Shown piece after piece: positions 10,134 through 19,002 of a stretch of 64,000 nucleotides of DNA. A program made the position numbers and the translations under genes. The notes beneath the pieces are model-generated. The model did no database searches, had not been told where the DNA came from, and worked only from the letters and a program-made list of their open reading frames with translations. Where the stretch lies: positions 62,001-126,000 of the forward strand of contig JAGTXO010000048.1 in assembly GCA_019448385.1 (NCBI GenBank), written 5' to 3'. The DNA is from Diacronema lutheri. Lineage: Eukaryota; Haptophyta; Pavlovophyceae; Pavlovales; Pavlovaceae. Positions within the stretch are counted from its first letter, which is position 1; each line of letters opens with the position of its first letter.

Positions 10134-11300
10134 TCACGTGACCGCCCCGCTGACCGACCGACACCTCGGGCGCAGCATGGCGGCCATGGCTGCGTACGAC
10201 TCGAGCGCGTCGGCTGCAAGGATCGTGATCTCGCGCGGGTCGGCGTGCGGGTGGTGCGCCCTGCGCGCGTTGAAGAAGCGCTCGATCCCGCCCGACGTCA
10301 CTCGTGCGCAGCCGCGGATGTCGAGCGTCTCGATGTGCGCGCAGCGCACGCCGATCATCGTGAGCGTTTCGTCATCGATCGCGCCGCTCTGCGCGGCGTA
10401 CACGCCGCGCAGCAGCGGGCAGCCGGCGCAGACCGCGCGCATGCCCGCGGGCGTCAGCCGCGGGCAGCAGCCGCACGCGAGCCGCTCGAGGCGCGGGCAG
10501 CACGCGCCAATGTGCCGCAGCGCGTCGTCGGTGAGCGCACTGCTCTCACTCACGCTGAGGCTGGTGAGCTGAGGCCAGCATGGCAGAAGTTGGTCGAGAG
10601 AGCTGTCCGTCAGGCCGAGCGCGCCGCCAACGTCGAGCGTCGTCAGCCGCGAGCAGTGCGCGAGGCGGGCGAGCGCCCTCGGCGTGACGCGCACGCAGCC
10701 GTGCAGCCCGACCGACTCGAGCGTCGGGCCGAGCGTGCCGAGCTCGGCGAGCGCTCGCCCGTCGACGTGCGCGCAGAGCGACAAGCTCAGCGCGCGCAGC
10801 CGGCGGCAGTGGCGCGCGAGCGAGCGCACGGCGGCGTGCGCGTCGAGCTGTGGGCACGAGCGCAGCAGCACCTCCTCGAGTCGCGGGCACGCGCGCGCGG
10901 CGAGCTCGACGTCGCGAGCGGAGAGGTCTGTAGAGCCGCTCAGCTCGAGCACGGCGACGCTCGGCGGCAAGAGCGAGAGCGTGCGCGCGCCCAGCTGATG
11001 CGCGCGCAGCTCAGGCAGGCGCACCTCGCGCAGCGCGCCGACCGCTTGAGCGGGCGCCAGCCAGCGGAGCGCCCCCTCGAGCCCGGCCGCGCTCGGCTTG
11101 GCGCCGAGGCCCAGCACGCGCTCGTCGAGGAGCGCGAGCCGGCTGACGGCCAGCAGTGCCCAACGGCTCAGCGCGCTGCATGCGCACGCGGCGCGCGCAA
11201 GCTCCGCCAGCGTGAGCGACGCCATGACGTGCGCTCCAACGTCATCGGGTAGGACGCGAACGAGGAGTTGGGTGGCCCCCATCCATGTGAACGCTCCCAA
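10134..11300 (-). CDS. F-box / leucine-rich repeat protein (Cys-containing LRR type)
   Basis: An intron-free 388-aa protein. Residues 15-60 resemble an F-box (LPDDVGAHVMASLTLAELAR, ACSALSRW), the part that docks to SKP1 in an SCF ubiquitin ligase. From about residue 90 to 350 there are some ten leucine-rich repeats of the Cys-containing type: CPRLEEVLLRSCPQLDAHA, CRRLRALSLSLCAHVDGRAL, CSRLTTLDVGGALGLTDSSL, CPRLERLACGCCPRLTPAG and HIETLDIRGCARVTSGGIE. The C-terminus, after ALESYAAMAAMLRPR, is short. The substrate is not predictable. Three possible Met starts exist (11300, 11282, 11225); the second and third still keep the F-box core partly intact. The start lies only 5 bp from the start of the divergent plastid-protein gene, so the two 5' leaders must overlap. 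Confidence 0.85.
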   Translation of the reverse strand: MGAFTWMGATQLLVRVLPDDVGAHVMASLTLAELARAACACSALSRWALLAVSRLALLDERVLGLGAKPSAAGLEGALRWLAPAQAVGALREVRLPELRAHQLGARTLSLLPPSVAVLELSGSTDLSARDVELAARACPRLEEVLLRSCPQLDAHAAVRSLARHCRRLRALSLSLCAHVDGRALAELGTLGPTLESVGLHGCVRVTPRALARLAHCSRLTTLDVGGALGLTDSSLDQLLPCWPQLTSLSVSESSALTDDALRHIGACCPRLERLACGCCPRLTPAGMRAVCAGCPLLRGVYAAQSGAIDDETLTMIGVRCAHIETLDIRGCARVTSGGIERFFNARRAHHPHADPREITILAADALESYAAMAAMLRPRCRSVSGAVT

Positions 11301-11305
11301 CCAAA

Positions 11306-12154
11306 ATGGGCGTCACAGTCTGCGGCGGCGTCCAAATGCTCTTGGCCGTCGTGTGCTGCGCCCTCTCGGCGGGTGCCCTGCGGTCGGGTGCTCCGTCGCG
11401 GCCGACGCGGATGCGTGTCTCCAGGCGCTGCACGTCGCCCGGCGGAGCTACGGGCGTGGTCGCGATGGCGGGGCGCGACGACGACGCGCCCAAGTACCAA
11501 AACCCGCTGCTCGCGCTCCTCGGACGCTTGCTGCCGGGCGAGGGCGAGGTCGGGCCGGCGAGTGGGGCGGACGTCGGGCCGCTGCCTGCCGCTCTTGCGG
11601 ACATCAAGTGGGACGCGCCCAAAGCGCCCGAACCCGACCTTGCGAAGAACGCGCGCCGCCTCGAATCTGCCATCACGCGCGCCGAGTGGTTTGTGACCGG
11701 CGCCATCGAGCCGGCGCTCTTCTCCGAGGCGTTCGTCTTCAAGGACCCCGACGTGACGCTGCGTGGCGTGCGCGCATACGCCACCGGGGTGCATCGCCTC
11801 TTTGACCAGCGCACCAGCCGCGCCGAGGTCGCGCGCGTGACCACACGCGAGCCGTCAACCGTCGAGGTGGCGTGGCGGCTGTCTGGCGGCGTCACGATCG
11901 GCCCGCTGGCGCTCAGCCTCAAGCCGTACATCGTGTACACCGACCTCGTGGTCGACGAGCGCGGGCTCGTCGTGTACCAGGAGGACCGCTTCTCCATTCC
12001 GTCGTACGACATTTTGCTCTCGGCCGTTGCGCCGGCGCTCCGGCCCTTCCTCGCGCCCGAAGCTCCGCCCATTGGCGAGCTGCGCGCGCAGCTCGCGCGC
12101 GGGCCCGGGCCGGGCCGAGCCGAGCTGCTGGTGGAGGCCGACCGACGCGACTGA
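11306..12154 (+). CDS. Plastid-targeted DUF2358 / SnoaL-like protein
   Basis: An intron-free 282-aa protein. The first about 25 residues (MLLAVVCCALSAGALRSG) look like a signal peptide, followed by a Ser/Arg/Pro-rich stretch: the bipartite pattern used to reach a secondary plastid. The mature part has the NTF2-like fold of DUF2358: ALFSEAFVFKDPDVTLRGVR, then AEVARVTTREPSTVEVAWRL, and YIVYTDLVVDERGLVVYQED. In plants and algae this family is chloroplast-located and of unknown activity. The stop is 36 bp before the next plus-strand start. Confidence 0.8.
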   Translation: MGVTVCGGVQMLLAVVCCALSAGALRSGAPSRPTRMRVSRRCTSPGGATGVVAMAGRDDDAPKYQNPLLALLGRLLPGEGEVGPASGADVGPLPAALADIKWDAPKAPEPDLAKNARRLESAITRAEWFVTGAIEPALFSEAFVFKDPDVTLRGVRAYATGVHRLFDQRTSRAEVARVTTREPSTVEVAWRLSGGVTIGPLALSLKPYIVYTDLVVDERGLVVYQEDRFSIPSYDILLSAVAPALRPFLAPEAPPIGELRAQLARGPGPGRAELLVEADRRD

Positions 12155-12190
12155 TGACAATTCCGACTGTAGAGAGGGAAGTCGGAGGGG

Positions 12191-13258
12191 ATGCCGGCCG
12201 TCATGGCGGTCGGCGGGCTGTACGCCGCCCTGTCAGCGGAGCTCGCGCTCATCGTGGCCGCCAGCACGGCGGTATCCTATTATTGGCGGCACGGCTGCCA
12301 GCACGCGACGCTGCGGCTCGTGGCGACGCCTTCCTTTGCGGCGAGGCCATGGGCGGCGCAACGCGCGGGCGCCGCGTGCCTGCTCGCCTTCCGCGCCAGC
12401 TGCGCGACCGTGTGGATCACCGTCATGGTGAGCGCCGCGCAGGAAGGGGACAGCCGCATCTACCTCTTCTTCACGACGTGGAACTACCTCTTGCAGGCGA
12501 CTTACTTCGTCCTTTCCGCCGTCGCCGGCGCGCGCTTGCTCTGGAAGCCGCACTGGGCGCTCCTCGAAACGCGGGCGGAGCGCGCGCTCGCGAGAGCTGT
12601 GTGGGCGCTCTTTTCGGTGTGCCTGCCGTCGTCTGTGATGGTGACAGTCGTGCTGTGGGGCGTCCTATTGCCCGCGACGCTCAGATCGGGCAGCTCGGCC
12701 GCCATCGACGCGATGCTCAGCGCGTCGTCCTTTGCACAGCACCTCGTCAACACCATCCTTCTCATGCTCGACTTTGCCGTCAACCACATGCTCGTGGACA
12801 CGTCAACGCTCGTGCTCGTGGTGTGCTGGAATGTCGCGTACGTGCTCTTTGAGTGGGTCGCCCACTCCATGTCCGCCAAGTGGACTTACTTCTTCCGTGC
12901 GCGCCGCACGCAACTCCCCGCCGCATGAGGCCGCCGCGTCGCGCGCGCGATCACCTTTCACGCGCTGCGCTGCCCCCGTGTGCATGCGCTCGCGCGCCGC
13001 GGGCGAGCAGTCAGTCTGAACGGCTTCACGTGGGCGTGGTACGCCGCGCTCGCGGCGGTTGGAGTCGGCGCGCATGCGCTCGCCTGCCTGGCGAGTCGGT
13101 GGAAGGCGCGGCGGCTCGCGATCGCCGCTCCACGCGACCCAGCGGCAGAGTCGGGCGTGACAGCGCCGCTCGAGCCGCCGATCTCAGACCCAGGGCCCGA
13201 CGTCGACGCCGACGCAGACGCAGATGCTGAGGCGGATGACGCGTACATCCGTATTTGA
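12191..13258 (+). CDS. Multi-pass membrane protein (FAR-17a/AIG1 or rolling-stone-like)
   Basis: Exons 12191-12896 and 13011-13258 join in phase 1 through a GTGCGC..GAGCAG intron, giving about 317 aa. Hydrophobic segments occur near residues 8-28, 60-80, 92-115, 140-165, 185-205 and 210-230, with FFTTWNYLLQATYFVLSAV, VMVTVVLWGVLLP and NTILLMLDFAVNHMLV; the second exon adds a further segment, WAWYAALAAVGVGAHALACL, directly after the junction. This Asn-Trp ... His pattern and six to seven segments resemble the androgen-induced-1/FAR-17a and rolling-stone families, some members of which are membrane threonine hydrolases of lipid esters; the match is by pattern only. The tail is acidic with an Asp-Ala repeat (DADADADAEADD). 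Confidence 0.65.
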
Positions 13259-13267
13259 GGCTAGGGT

Positions 13268-13269
<2 letters not shown>

Positions 13270-13300
<31 letters not shown>
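13270..13300. repeat. Pure G run (31 bases) between convergent genes
   Basis: Thirty-one G in a row on the plus strand, 11 bp after the stop of the plus-strand membrane protein gene and 12 bp before the stop of the minus-strand coiled-coil gene. Confidence 0.95.
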
Positions 13301-13312
13301 CGAGCCTGCAGC

Positions 13313-14302
13313 TCACTCTGCAGGCAGCGCGCTCTTTGCGGCGAGGTGCATCAGGTCGAGGGCAAGCACCGCGCCGCGCGGCGCGCCGCGAGACGCTGCG
13401 TGCGCCTGCTGCTGGCGTGCGTGCGCTTCGCGCGCCGCGCGCTGCCGCGCCGCTGCCTCCGTCTTTTCCTTGAATCCGTGCTCGAGCGCCGCCTTCTGCT
13501 CGGCCAGGGCGTGCGAAACAATCGAGTTGATCGACGCGCGCTCTTGCTCAACGGCGTGCGCGAGCTGGCTCTCGACAATCGCGAACTTGGCTTCGAGGTG
13601 CTTCTTGGCGGCGAGCGCAAGCGTGAGCCGCTTGCGTTCGTCATCGGCCTGGCGCAGCCGTGTGGCGACGCCGTTGCTCTCCGCCCTGCGGAGCTCGAGA
13701 ATGTCCTGCACAGCGAGGCGCTCCTGCCGCTCGAACTCGAGCTGCGACCACGGCGCAAGCGCCTTGTCGGCGTCTGCTGCCGAGGATGGCGACGTGAGGT
13801 GCGGGCTGCGCGGCACGCGCGGCGTGCCACCGTCAACGTCCACCAGCGCAGCCTCCTCGTCGAGCTTGGGCGTGGCGCGCACGGCGCTTGCCTCTGGCTC
13901 GTTCGTCCAAAGCGTCCGTGGCGCCTCGAAGGAGGACGCGCAAAGTATTTGAACCCGCAGCGCGTCATCTCCGCCCTGCGTTCGAAGTTCTGCGAGCGCG
14001 AGCTCGTAGCAGTCCTGCTCAAAGATCTCGTGGCGGTGCCGCTCGACCGCGGAGCGCACGGCGAGCTCACCCTCGGCGTAAGCGTGCGCGAGCGCCTCTG
14101 TCATGCAAGCCAACTCCGCAGCAAAGCCGAGCTCTGCACTTGCCTCGTCACATTCGCTCTCGTCAAAGCGCTCGAGAAGGCTCCTCGGCTGCATCTCGAT
14201 CGCGCCCTCCACGACCTCGCAGGCGATCAAGCAATTTTTGGGAACGGAAAGCGCGGGAATTTGAAATTGCTTGAAAATTGCTTGATCGCCCTCATCAGCC
14301 AT
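13313..14302 (-). CDS. Coiled-coil protein of unknown function
   Basis: A 329-aa intron-free frame starting at the Met of MADEGDQAIFKQFQIPALSV. The first 110 residues are acidic and helical (ERFDESECDEASAELGFAAE). Residues about 190-300 form a continuous coiled coil with heptads through LEFERQERLAVQDILELR, RLTLALAAKKHLEAKFAIV and AEQKAALEHGFKEKTEAAAR. No catalytic motif or named family is recognised. The Met is chosen because the open frame further upstream is only a shadow of the amine oxidase gene in another frame. The start codon lies in a perfect palindrome and the first 27 codons overlap a perfect inverted repeat (separate entry). Confidence 0.7.
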   Translation of the reverse strand: MADEGDQAIFKQFQIPALSVPKNCLIACEVVEGAIEMQPRSLLERFDESECDEASAELGFAAELACMTEALAHAYAEGELAVRSAVERHRHEIFEQDCYELALAELRTQGGDDALRVQILCASSFEAPRTLWTNEPEASAVRATPKLDEEAALVDVDGGTPRVPRSPHLTSPSSAADADKALAPWSQLEFERQERLAVQDILELRRAESNGVATRLRQADDERKRLTLALAAKKHLEAKFAIVESQLAHAVEQERASINSIVSHALAEQKAALEHGFKEKTEAAARQRAAREAHARQQQAHAASRGAPRGAVLALDLMHLAAKSALPAE

Positions 14303-14310
14303 GGCTGATG
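14222..14310. repeat. 17-bp perfect inverted repeat plus 18-bp palindrome at a gene start
   Basis: GGCGATCAAGCAATTTT at 14222-14238 is matched exactly by its reverse complement at 14274-14290, with a 35-bp loop that contains a further partial copy. Immediately beside it, 14293-14310 is the palindrome CATCAGCCATGGCTGATG, whose centre holds ATG in both directions. The whole block covers the start and first codons of the minus-strand coiled-coil gene, so the mRNA leader could fold into stable hairpins. Its AT content is higher than its surroundings. Confidence 0.95.
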
Positions 14311-14472
14311 GGGGCGACGGCATGGCGCCGCGTTGCGAGGCACGGCCGCAACGGGCCAGCGTGCGCGCGCGACGGGCACGCGCGCGGCCTGCCTGCGCGG
14401 CCGTGCGCGGTGGTGCCACTGATGGCGCCACACGCCGTGCGCGCACCGTCGCAACGGTGCGCAGCCGCGCGG

Positions 14473-15981
14473 TCACGCCACCTTCCGCAGCGCGCGCGCG
14501 ACTAGGAGTGCGGCGGCGAGCAGCGCGCAGCCCAGCGCGGCGCGGCTGCGCGCGACCGCGTGCCGCGCGGCGTGACCGACGCCGGCCGCGTCTTCGAGGG
14601 CCAGGCTGGCGCGCACGGCGTGTGCCGCGTCGATGCCCGTGCTCATCGCGCCGTGCACGCATGGGTTGACCGCGAGGTTGACAGCCTCGCCAGCAAAGTG
14701 CACGATGCCGCCGAGGCCGCCGAGCGGCTCGCCGATCGTCCGACGCGCGCCGAGCGCGCCGAGCGTCGGGTGCGAGTAGGCGCCCCACGCGTAGGGCTGG
14801 TCCCGCCAGCTGCACACGAGCTGGCCGACGCACTGCGACGACGCTGGCTTCGGCTCGTCCGCGCTGCCGAACATCGCGTCGAGCTGTGCGAGCAGCAGCC
14901 GGACGAGCTCGGCGTCGGCGAGTGCGGCGAGGCGCTCGGAGCGCTCGCCCGAGACGAAGGCAACGAGCACGTACGGCTTGCCCTCTTGACGGCCGTGCGC
15001 ATCGGCCGCGTCGCCAGGCGGCGTGAGCCAAATTTCGGGGAAGGCGCAGTCCGCGCAGACCGCGTCCCAAAAGCGCGCCGGCCAGATCGGCCGCGCGAGC
15101 GCGACGGCCACCTTGAGCGCGTTGCCCACGCGCACGCGCTCGATCGCGCGCGCCTTGGTGGCGGGGAGTGGTGGCACGAAGGCGAGCGCGCCGCGTTGCA
15201 GGCATGCGAGCGGCACCGTCACCACCAGCCGCCGGCACGCGACCTCGCGGCCGGTCGTGTCGACGACGCGCACGCGCGCCGCGCGGTCGTCCGCGCGCGC
15301 GTCCCACTCGACGAGCGACGCCTCGAAGCCGGTGATGAGCGGCACGCCATGCGCCAGGTGCGCCATCGCCTCCGAGAGCATCCGCCCGTCCGCGACGAGG
15401 TACGCCTCGCCGTGCGCCCAGCCGCGCTGTTCGGCGATCGTCTCGCGCAGCCCGATCGACGAGAGCTCGGCGCCGTAATCGTTGGCATAAATGGCGTCGG
15501 CCATGTCGAGGACGCGCGACGGGAGGCCCGCCTCGACGAAGTGCTGCAGCAGGCTCTGCTCGCGCGTCCGCTCGGGCACGAGCCCCTCGAGCGCGTCGAA
15601 TGTGCGGTGCATGGCCGCCATCTCGGGCAGGACGCCCGCCGTCTCGCCGTCGAGCAGCGCGCCCTCCTTGCCAAAGTAGTAATAGTTGGGCCACTCGAGC
15701 GTGCGCATCATGCAGCCCATCTCGACGAGCGCCTCGAGCAGCGGGTTTGCCTCCGCGCCGTGCACAAACTCGGGCCCGAGCTCGACGGGCAGGCGGAAGC
15801 CGCACGCGTCGATCGTGCCGTCGCGGACGCGCCCGCCGACGCGCTCGGTCGCCTCGAGCAGCAGGACGCGCGAGTACCCGGCCTGGCGCAGCTCTCGCGC
15901 GGCCGCGAGCCCCGCCGCGCCCGCGCCGATGATCGCCACGTCCACGCTTGCCACGCGCGTCCGCGCGCCGGCCGACGACAT
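14473..15981 (-). CDS. FAD-dependent amine oxidase (polyamine oxidase/LSD-like)
   Basis: An intron-free 502-aa flavin amine oxidase. Residues about 12-50 have the dinucleotide-binding Rossmann motif [18 protein letters not shown] followed by [13 protein letters not shown], the family's GGR signature. Mid-protein blocks include [18 protein letters not shown] and [16 protein letters not shown]. Near the C-terminus are the FAD-contacting blocks [11 protein letters not shown] and [18 protein letters not shown]. It probably oxidises a polyamine or another primary or secondary amine, producing hydrogen peroxide. The last 20 residues ([16 protein letters not shown]) form a hydrophobic segment ending in basic residues, like a tail anchor, unusual for soluble polyamine oxidases and suggestive of attachment to the ER or an organelle. 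The Met at 15981 is chosen for its position just ahead of the Rossmann strand. Confidence 0.88.
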   Translation of the reverse strand: MSSAGARTRVASVDVAIIGAGAAGLAAARELRQAGYSRVLLLEATERVGGRVRDGTIDACGFRLPVELGPEFVHGAEANPLLEALVEMGCMMRTLEWPNYYYFGKEGALLDGETAGVLPEMAAMHRTFDALEGLVPERTREQSLLQHFVEAGLPSRVLDMADAIYANDYGAELSSIGLRETIAEQRGWAHGEAYLVADGRMLSEAMAHLAHGVPLITGFEASLVEWDARADDRAARVRVVDTTGREVACRRLVVTVPLACLQRGALAFVPPLPATKARAIERVRVGNALKVAVALARPIWPARFWDAVCADCAFPEIWLTPPGDAADAHGRQEGKPYVLVAFVSGERSERLAALADAELVRLLLAQLDAMFGSADEPKPASSQCVGQLVCSWRDQPYAWGAYSHPTLGALGARRTIGEPLGGLGGIVHFAGEAVNLAVNPCVHGAMSTGIDAAHAVRASLALEDAAGVGHAARHAVARSRAALGCALLAAALLVARALRKVA

Positions 15982-16125
15982 GGCGTTGTCCCCAAAAAAA
16001 ACCCACGGCGTCGTCCTCTTTCGGCCCAAGTTCACGTTCGCGCCCGCGCGAACGGCCTGCCGTGCGAACGGCCTGCCGTGTGCACGACGGGCGGGACCTC
16101 GCCACTGCCGAGCAGGCCGGGCGCG

Positions 16126-17208
16126 ATGGGCGCGGGCGGGGCGAAAAGCTGGCGCAAGGCCCCGCGCTCGGGGCTCTTCCCCGTCCCGCCGCTCGTTGCG
16201 CTCTGCCTGCTCGCCGCCGTGCTGCGCTCGAGCGGCACCCCCGCGCCGCACGACGGCGCGCGCGAAGCGGACGTAGGTCACCCGTCGCAGGCGTTCGCGA
16301 TGACGTTCGCGGCGGGGTTGTCGACGGGCCTTGGTGCGCTGATGGTGCTGTGCGTCACGCGCCTCTCCGCGCGCCTCCTCGCGATGACGATGGCCTTCTC
16401 TGCCGGCGTGATGATGTACGTGTCGATGGTCGCGGTGCTGCACGAATCGTACGAGCACTTCCGCGAGGAGCACACGGAGGCGCGCGCGTACGCATTTGCG
16501 ACGCTCTCATTCTTCGTTGGCGCCGTGGTCATGGCGCTCACCGACGACGTCGTCCACCTGCTCTTCGAGGCATTGATACCGGACGGCAAGAAGCGGAGGC
16601 GGCACGTTGCGCACAATCACACGGCGCACGCGCACGCGGCGCAGCTCGAGCTGGGCGCGGCCGACTCTGGGGACGAGTCGGACGAAGAGGCGCTCGCGAT
16701 CGAGAGCGTGTTCTCTTCGAGCAAGGCCGACGTGCTCGTGATGAGCGCCGTGCTCGGCATCGCGATCGCGCTGCACAACCTGCCGGAGGGCATGGCGACG
16801 TACGTGGCCTCGTACCACTCGGTCGGGACGGGCGCGCCGCTCACGATTGCGATCGCAATCCACAACATCCCGGAAGGGCTCGCGGTCGCGATGCCCATCT
16901 TCCATGGCACGGGCAGTCGCGCCAAGGCCATCTTTTGGGGTGCGCTGTCGGGGATGGCGGAGCCGTGCGGTGCCTTCCTCGCGTACCTCTTTGTCAACCC
17001 GCGTACGTCGCAGTCGTCGTTTGGCGCCATGTTCGCGGTGAGCGCGGGCATGATGGTCTACGTCTGCCTTTCCGAGCTGCTCCCCGCCGCGTACCGCGAG
17101 CATCCGAGCACGAGGCTCGTCACGCAGGCCTTCTTCGCCGGCTGCTGCGTGATGGCTTCGTCGCTCGTGCTCGAAAAGTTCTCGTCGGGCGGATCTGCGG
17201 AACCCTGA
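16126..17208 (+). CDS. ZIP family metal transporter (GufA/ZupT-like)
   Basis: A 360-aa intron-free membrane protein moving zinc or related divalent metals into the cytosol. Hydrophobic segments start near residue 25; the two signature metal-site helices are [17 protein letters not shown] and [16 protein letters not shown], with the His-Asn-x-Pro-Glu-Gly motif in both, the pattern of the GufA/ZupT subgroup. Between the third and fourth segments is the usual variable cytosolic loop, here with a His-rich patch ([14 protein letters not shown]) and an acidic stretch, likely metal sensing. C-terminal segments include [17 protein letters not shown] and [18 protein letters not shown]. The start is 144 bp from the divergent amine oxidase start. 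Confidence 0.92.
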   Translation: MGAGGAKSWRKAPRSGLFPVPPLVALCLLAAVLRSSGTPAPHDGAREADVGHPSQAFAMTFAAGLSTGLGALMVLCVTRLSARLLAMTMAFSAGVMMYVSMVAVLHESYEHFREEHTEARAYAFATLSFFVGAVVMALTDDVVHLLFEALIPDGKKRRRHVAHNHTAHAHAAQLELGAADSGDESDEEALAIESVFSSSKADVLVMSAVLGIAIALHNLPEGMATYVASYHSVGTGAPLTIAIAIHNIPEGLAVAMPIFHGTGSRAKAIFWGALSGMAEPCGAFLAYLFVNPRTSQSSFGAMFAVSAGMMVYVCLSELLPAAYREHPSTRLVTQAFFAGCCVMASSLVLEKFSSGGSAEP

Positions 17209-17411
17209 GCACGCGCGCGTGGCTCGGCGCGGCAGTGCGCTCGCGATCTCGCGGCTTCGCCTCGGTGCGCTGGCCTCCGAGCTGTCCCAAATGTCACCAC
17301 ACCCTGTTGTCTTCTCGTCGGTCATCCGCCATCGCGCTTTTCAAAAGTCGAAATCCCACGTCGACAGGAAGCTGTCCCTCCTCCGCTGGCCGAGGCGGCC
17401 GGCGCGAGTGC

Positions 17412-18886
17412 ATGGCGTCGGAGGAGGTTGCGCCTCCTCCACCCATCGTCGTGCCGGCTGCAACGTTATCAGGGGAGCCCGCCACCGCTGCGGCACCCAG
17501 CCAGCCGGCGCCGGCCTCGCACGCGGCCGCCGCGAGTGCGGCGGCGGCGGCCACGTCCGCGTGCGCGCGTTCGACGTCGGCGTGCAGCGCAGCAGGCGAG
17601 CAGGCGGCGGCGAGGGGTGCGCCAAACGCAGCGACGCCGCTCAAATCGTTTCCTGCCCCGACGATGCCGTCCGTGCACGCTGCTCCAGCGGTCTCCGCCT
17701 TCGCGAGCGCGGCGAGCACCGCACCGCCCGACGCGCCGGGCGCGACAGGCAGCATGCGCGCCGTGGCCGGCACGCCGAGCGACGCGACGGCAGGAGGCGC
17801 GGCGAGCGGACCGACGACGCCGCACGATGGCGCGAGCGCTGGCCCGCCCGCCGTCGAGGCGAGTGCCACCGCGAGCGGCAAGCGGCCGCGTCCGCCATCG
17901 CCGCCGCCGTCCGCCGACGGCAAGGCGGCCGCGGCCGCGCAGCCGGCCGCCACGCAGGATGGCTCGCCCGACGCGGACGTGGACGCGCCGGCGGGCGAGG
18001 ACGGGGAGGACCGGATTGAGCAGCGCGTGGCCATCTGGAACCGCGTGACGCGCAGGAAGACGAGCGGCAAGGCCGCGCCGATGCGCAAGAACCTCGAGGC
18101 GTACCTGACGGAGCATCCGGACTGCGAGGTCTACATCGGCCAGGACCGCGAGCAGCTCAGCGGCAAGGGGCCGCGCGGCGCGGCGGCGGGCATGGGCGGC
18201 GGGCTCCAGTCGTTTCACAACGGCCTGCACAACCACTCGGCCGCCGCCGCCTTCCGCCACAGCGCAGAAGGCTCATTGCGGCCAGGCGGACCCCTGCTCC
18301 TGCCGCACGGGCCATCGGCGCACCCGCGCCCGCCGCTCCATCCGCACGGCCGACCGATGCCGCGGCGAGATATGGACAGCCCGGAGACCGGGTGCGCGCT
18401 CGTCGCGAAGCACGCGCGCCGCAGCGGCGCGCGCCCGCTCACCGCGGCCGCCGCGCGCGCGTACGCTCGCAGGCCGTTTGGTATCCGTTTCTACTCGCCT
18501 GTGATTAAGCCGAGCCCGGCGATGAATTGGGAGCAGGCGAACGGCTCGCCCGACCTGCAGCCGCACGGCACGCCGCTCACTTCGGAGGCGCGCGCGCTGC
18601 GCCGTCCGTGCCGTTGGCAGCAGCGCGCGCAGCCGCGCCGCGCGCCCGCCGACGCCGCCCACCGCCGCGCGACGCGCCGACGCCGCGCCGCGCCGCGTGC
18701 CGCGCGCAGGTGCCGGTGACGACCTTCAGCCCGCCTCCGCCCGTGGGTGGGTATGCGCAGGTTGAGCATGACAGTGCAGCTTTTTCCAATTTCACGCTCG
18801 ACGCTGCCCTGCCGTATGGTAGTGCAGCGGGCAGCGCGGGCGGCAGCGGCGCGGGCAGCGCCGGGTGGAGTGGGGAGCGGCGCTGA
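17412..18886 (+). CDS. Ala/Pro/Ser-rich protein with a conserved WNR...HPDCEVY module
   Basis: Exons 17412-18391, 18473-18587 and 18710-18886 give about 423 aa. The first intron is GTGCGC..CGCAG; the second needs a GC donor (GAG|GCGCGC..GCGCAG) to keep phase. The N-terminal 190 residues are disordered, Ala/Pro/Ser-rich with a KRPRPP patch. Residues about 200-245 form the only conserved-looking module: [18 protein letters not shown], then [16 protein letters not shown]. Tail segments have [29 protein letters not shown] and a Gly/Ser-rich end. I associate such a module with nuclear regulatory proteins but cannot name the family. Overall composition fits a transcription-related protein; this is weak inference. 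Confidence 0.6.
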
Positions 18887-19002
18887 CGCGTTTTTTCGTC
18901 AGATTGTTTTTCTTTTTCTTTCTCTTTTTCTGAAAGACGAAGGAAAGCATGTACGCGTGCTGACTCTGTGAGTTGCTGCTGCCCCGTGTCCTGAGCCCAC
19001 TG
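18887..19002. terminator. T-rich 3' region between convergent genes
   Basis: About 60 bases (18891-18950) are T-rich, with CTTTTTCTTTCTCTTTTTC inside, in an otherwise GC-dominated region. They follow the stop of the plus-strand gene at 18886 and precede the stop of the minus-strand gene at 19003. A 3' UTR or polyadenylation/termination zone is the likeliest role; no canonical AATAAA was seen. Confidence 0.4.

Noticed and set aside
14560-16125. Plus-strand extension of the ZIP transporter frame over the amine oxidase gene
   Set aside because: It is antisense to a clearly conserved gene; the transporter begins at 16126.
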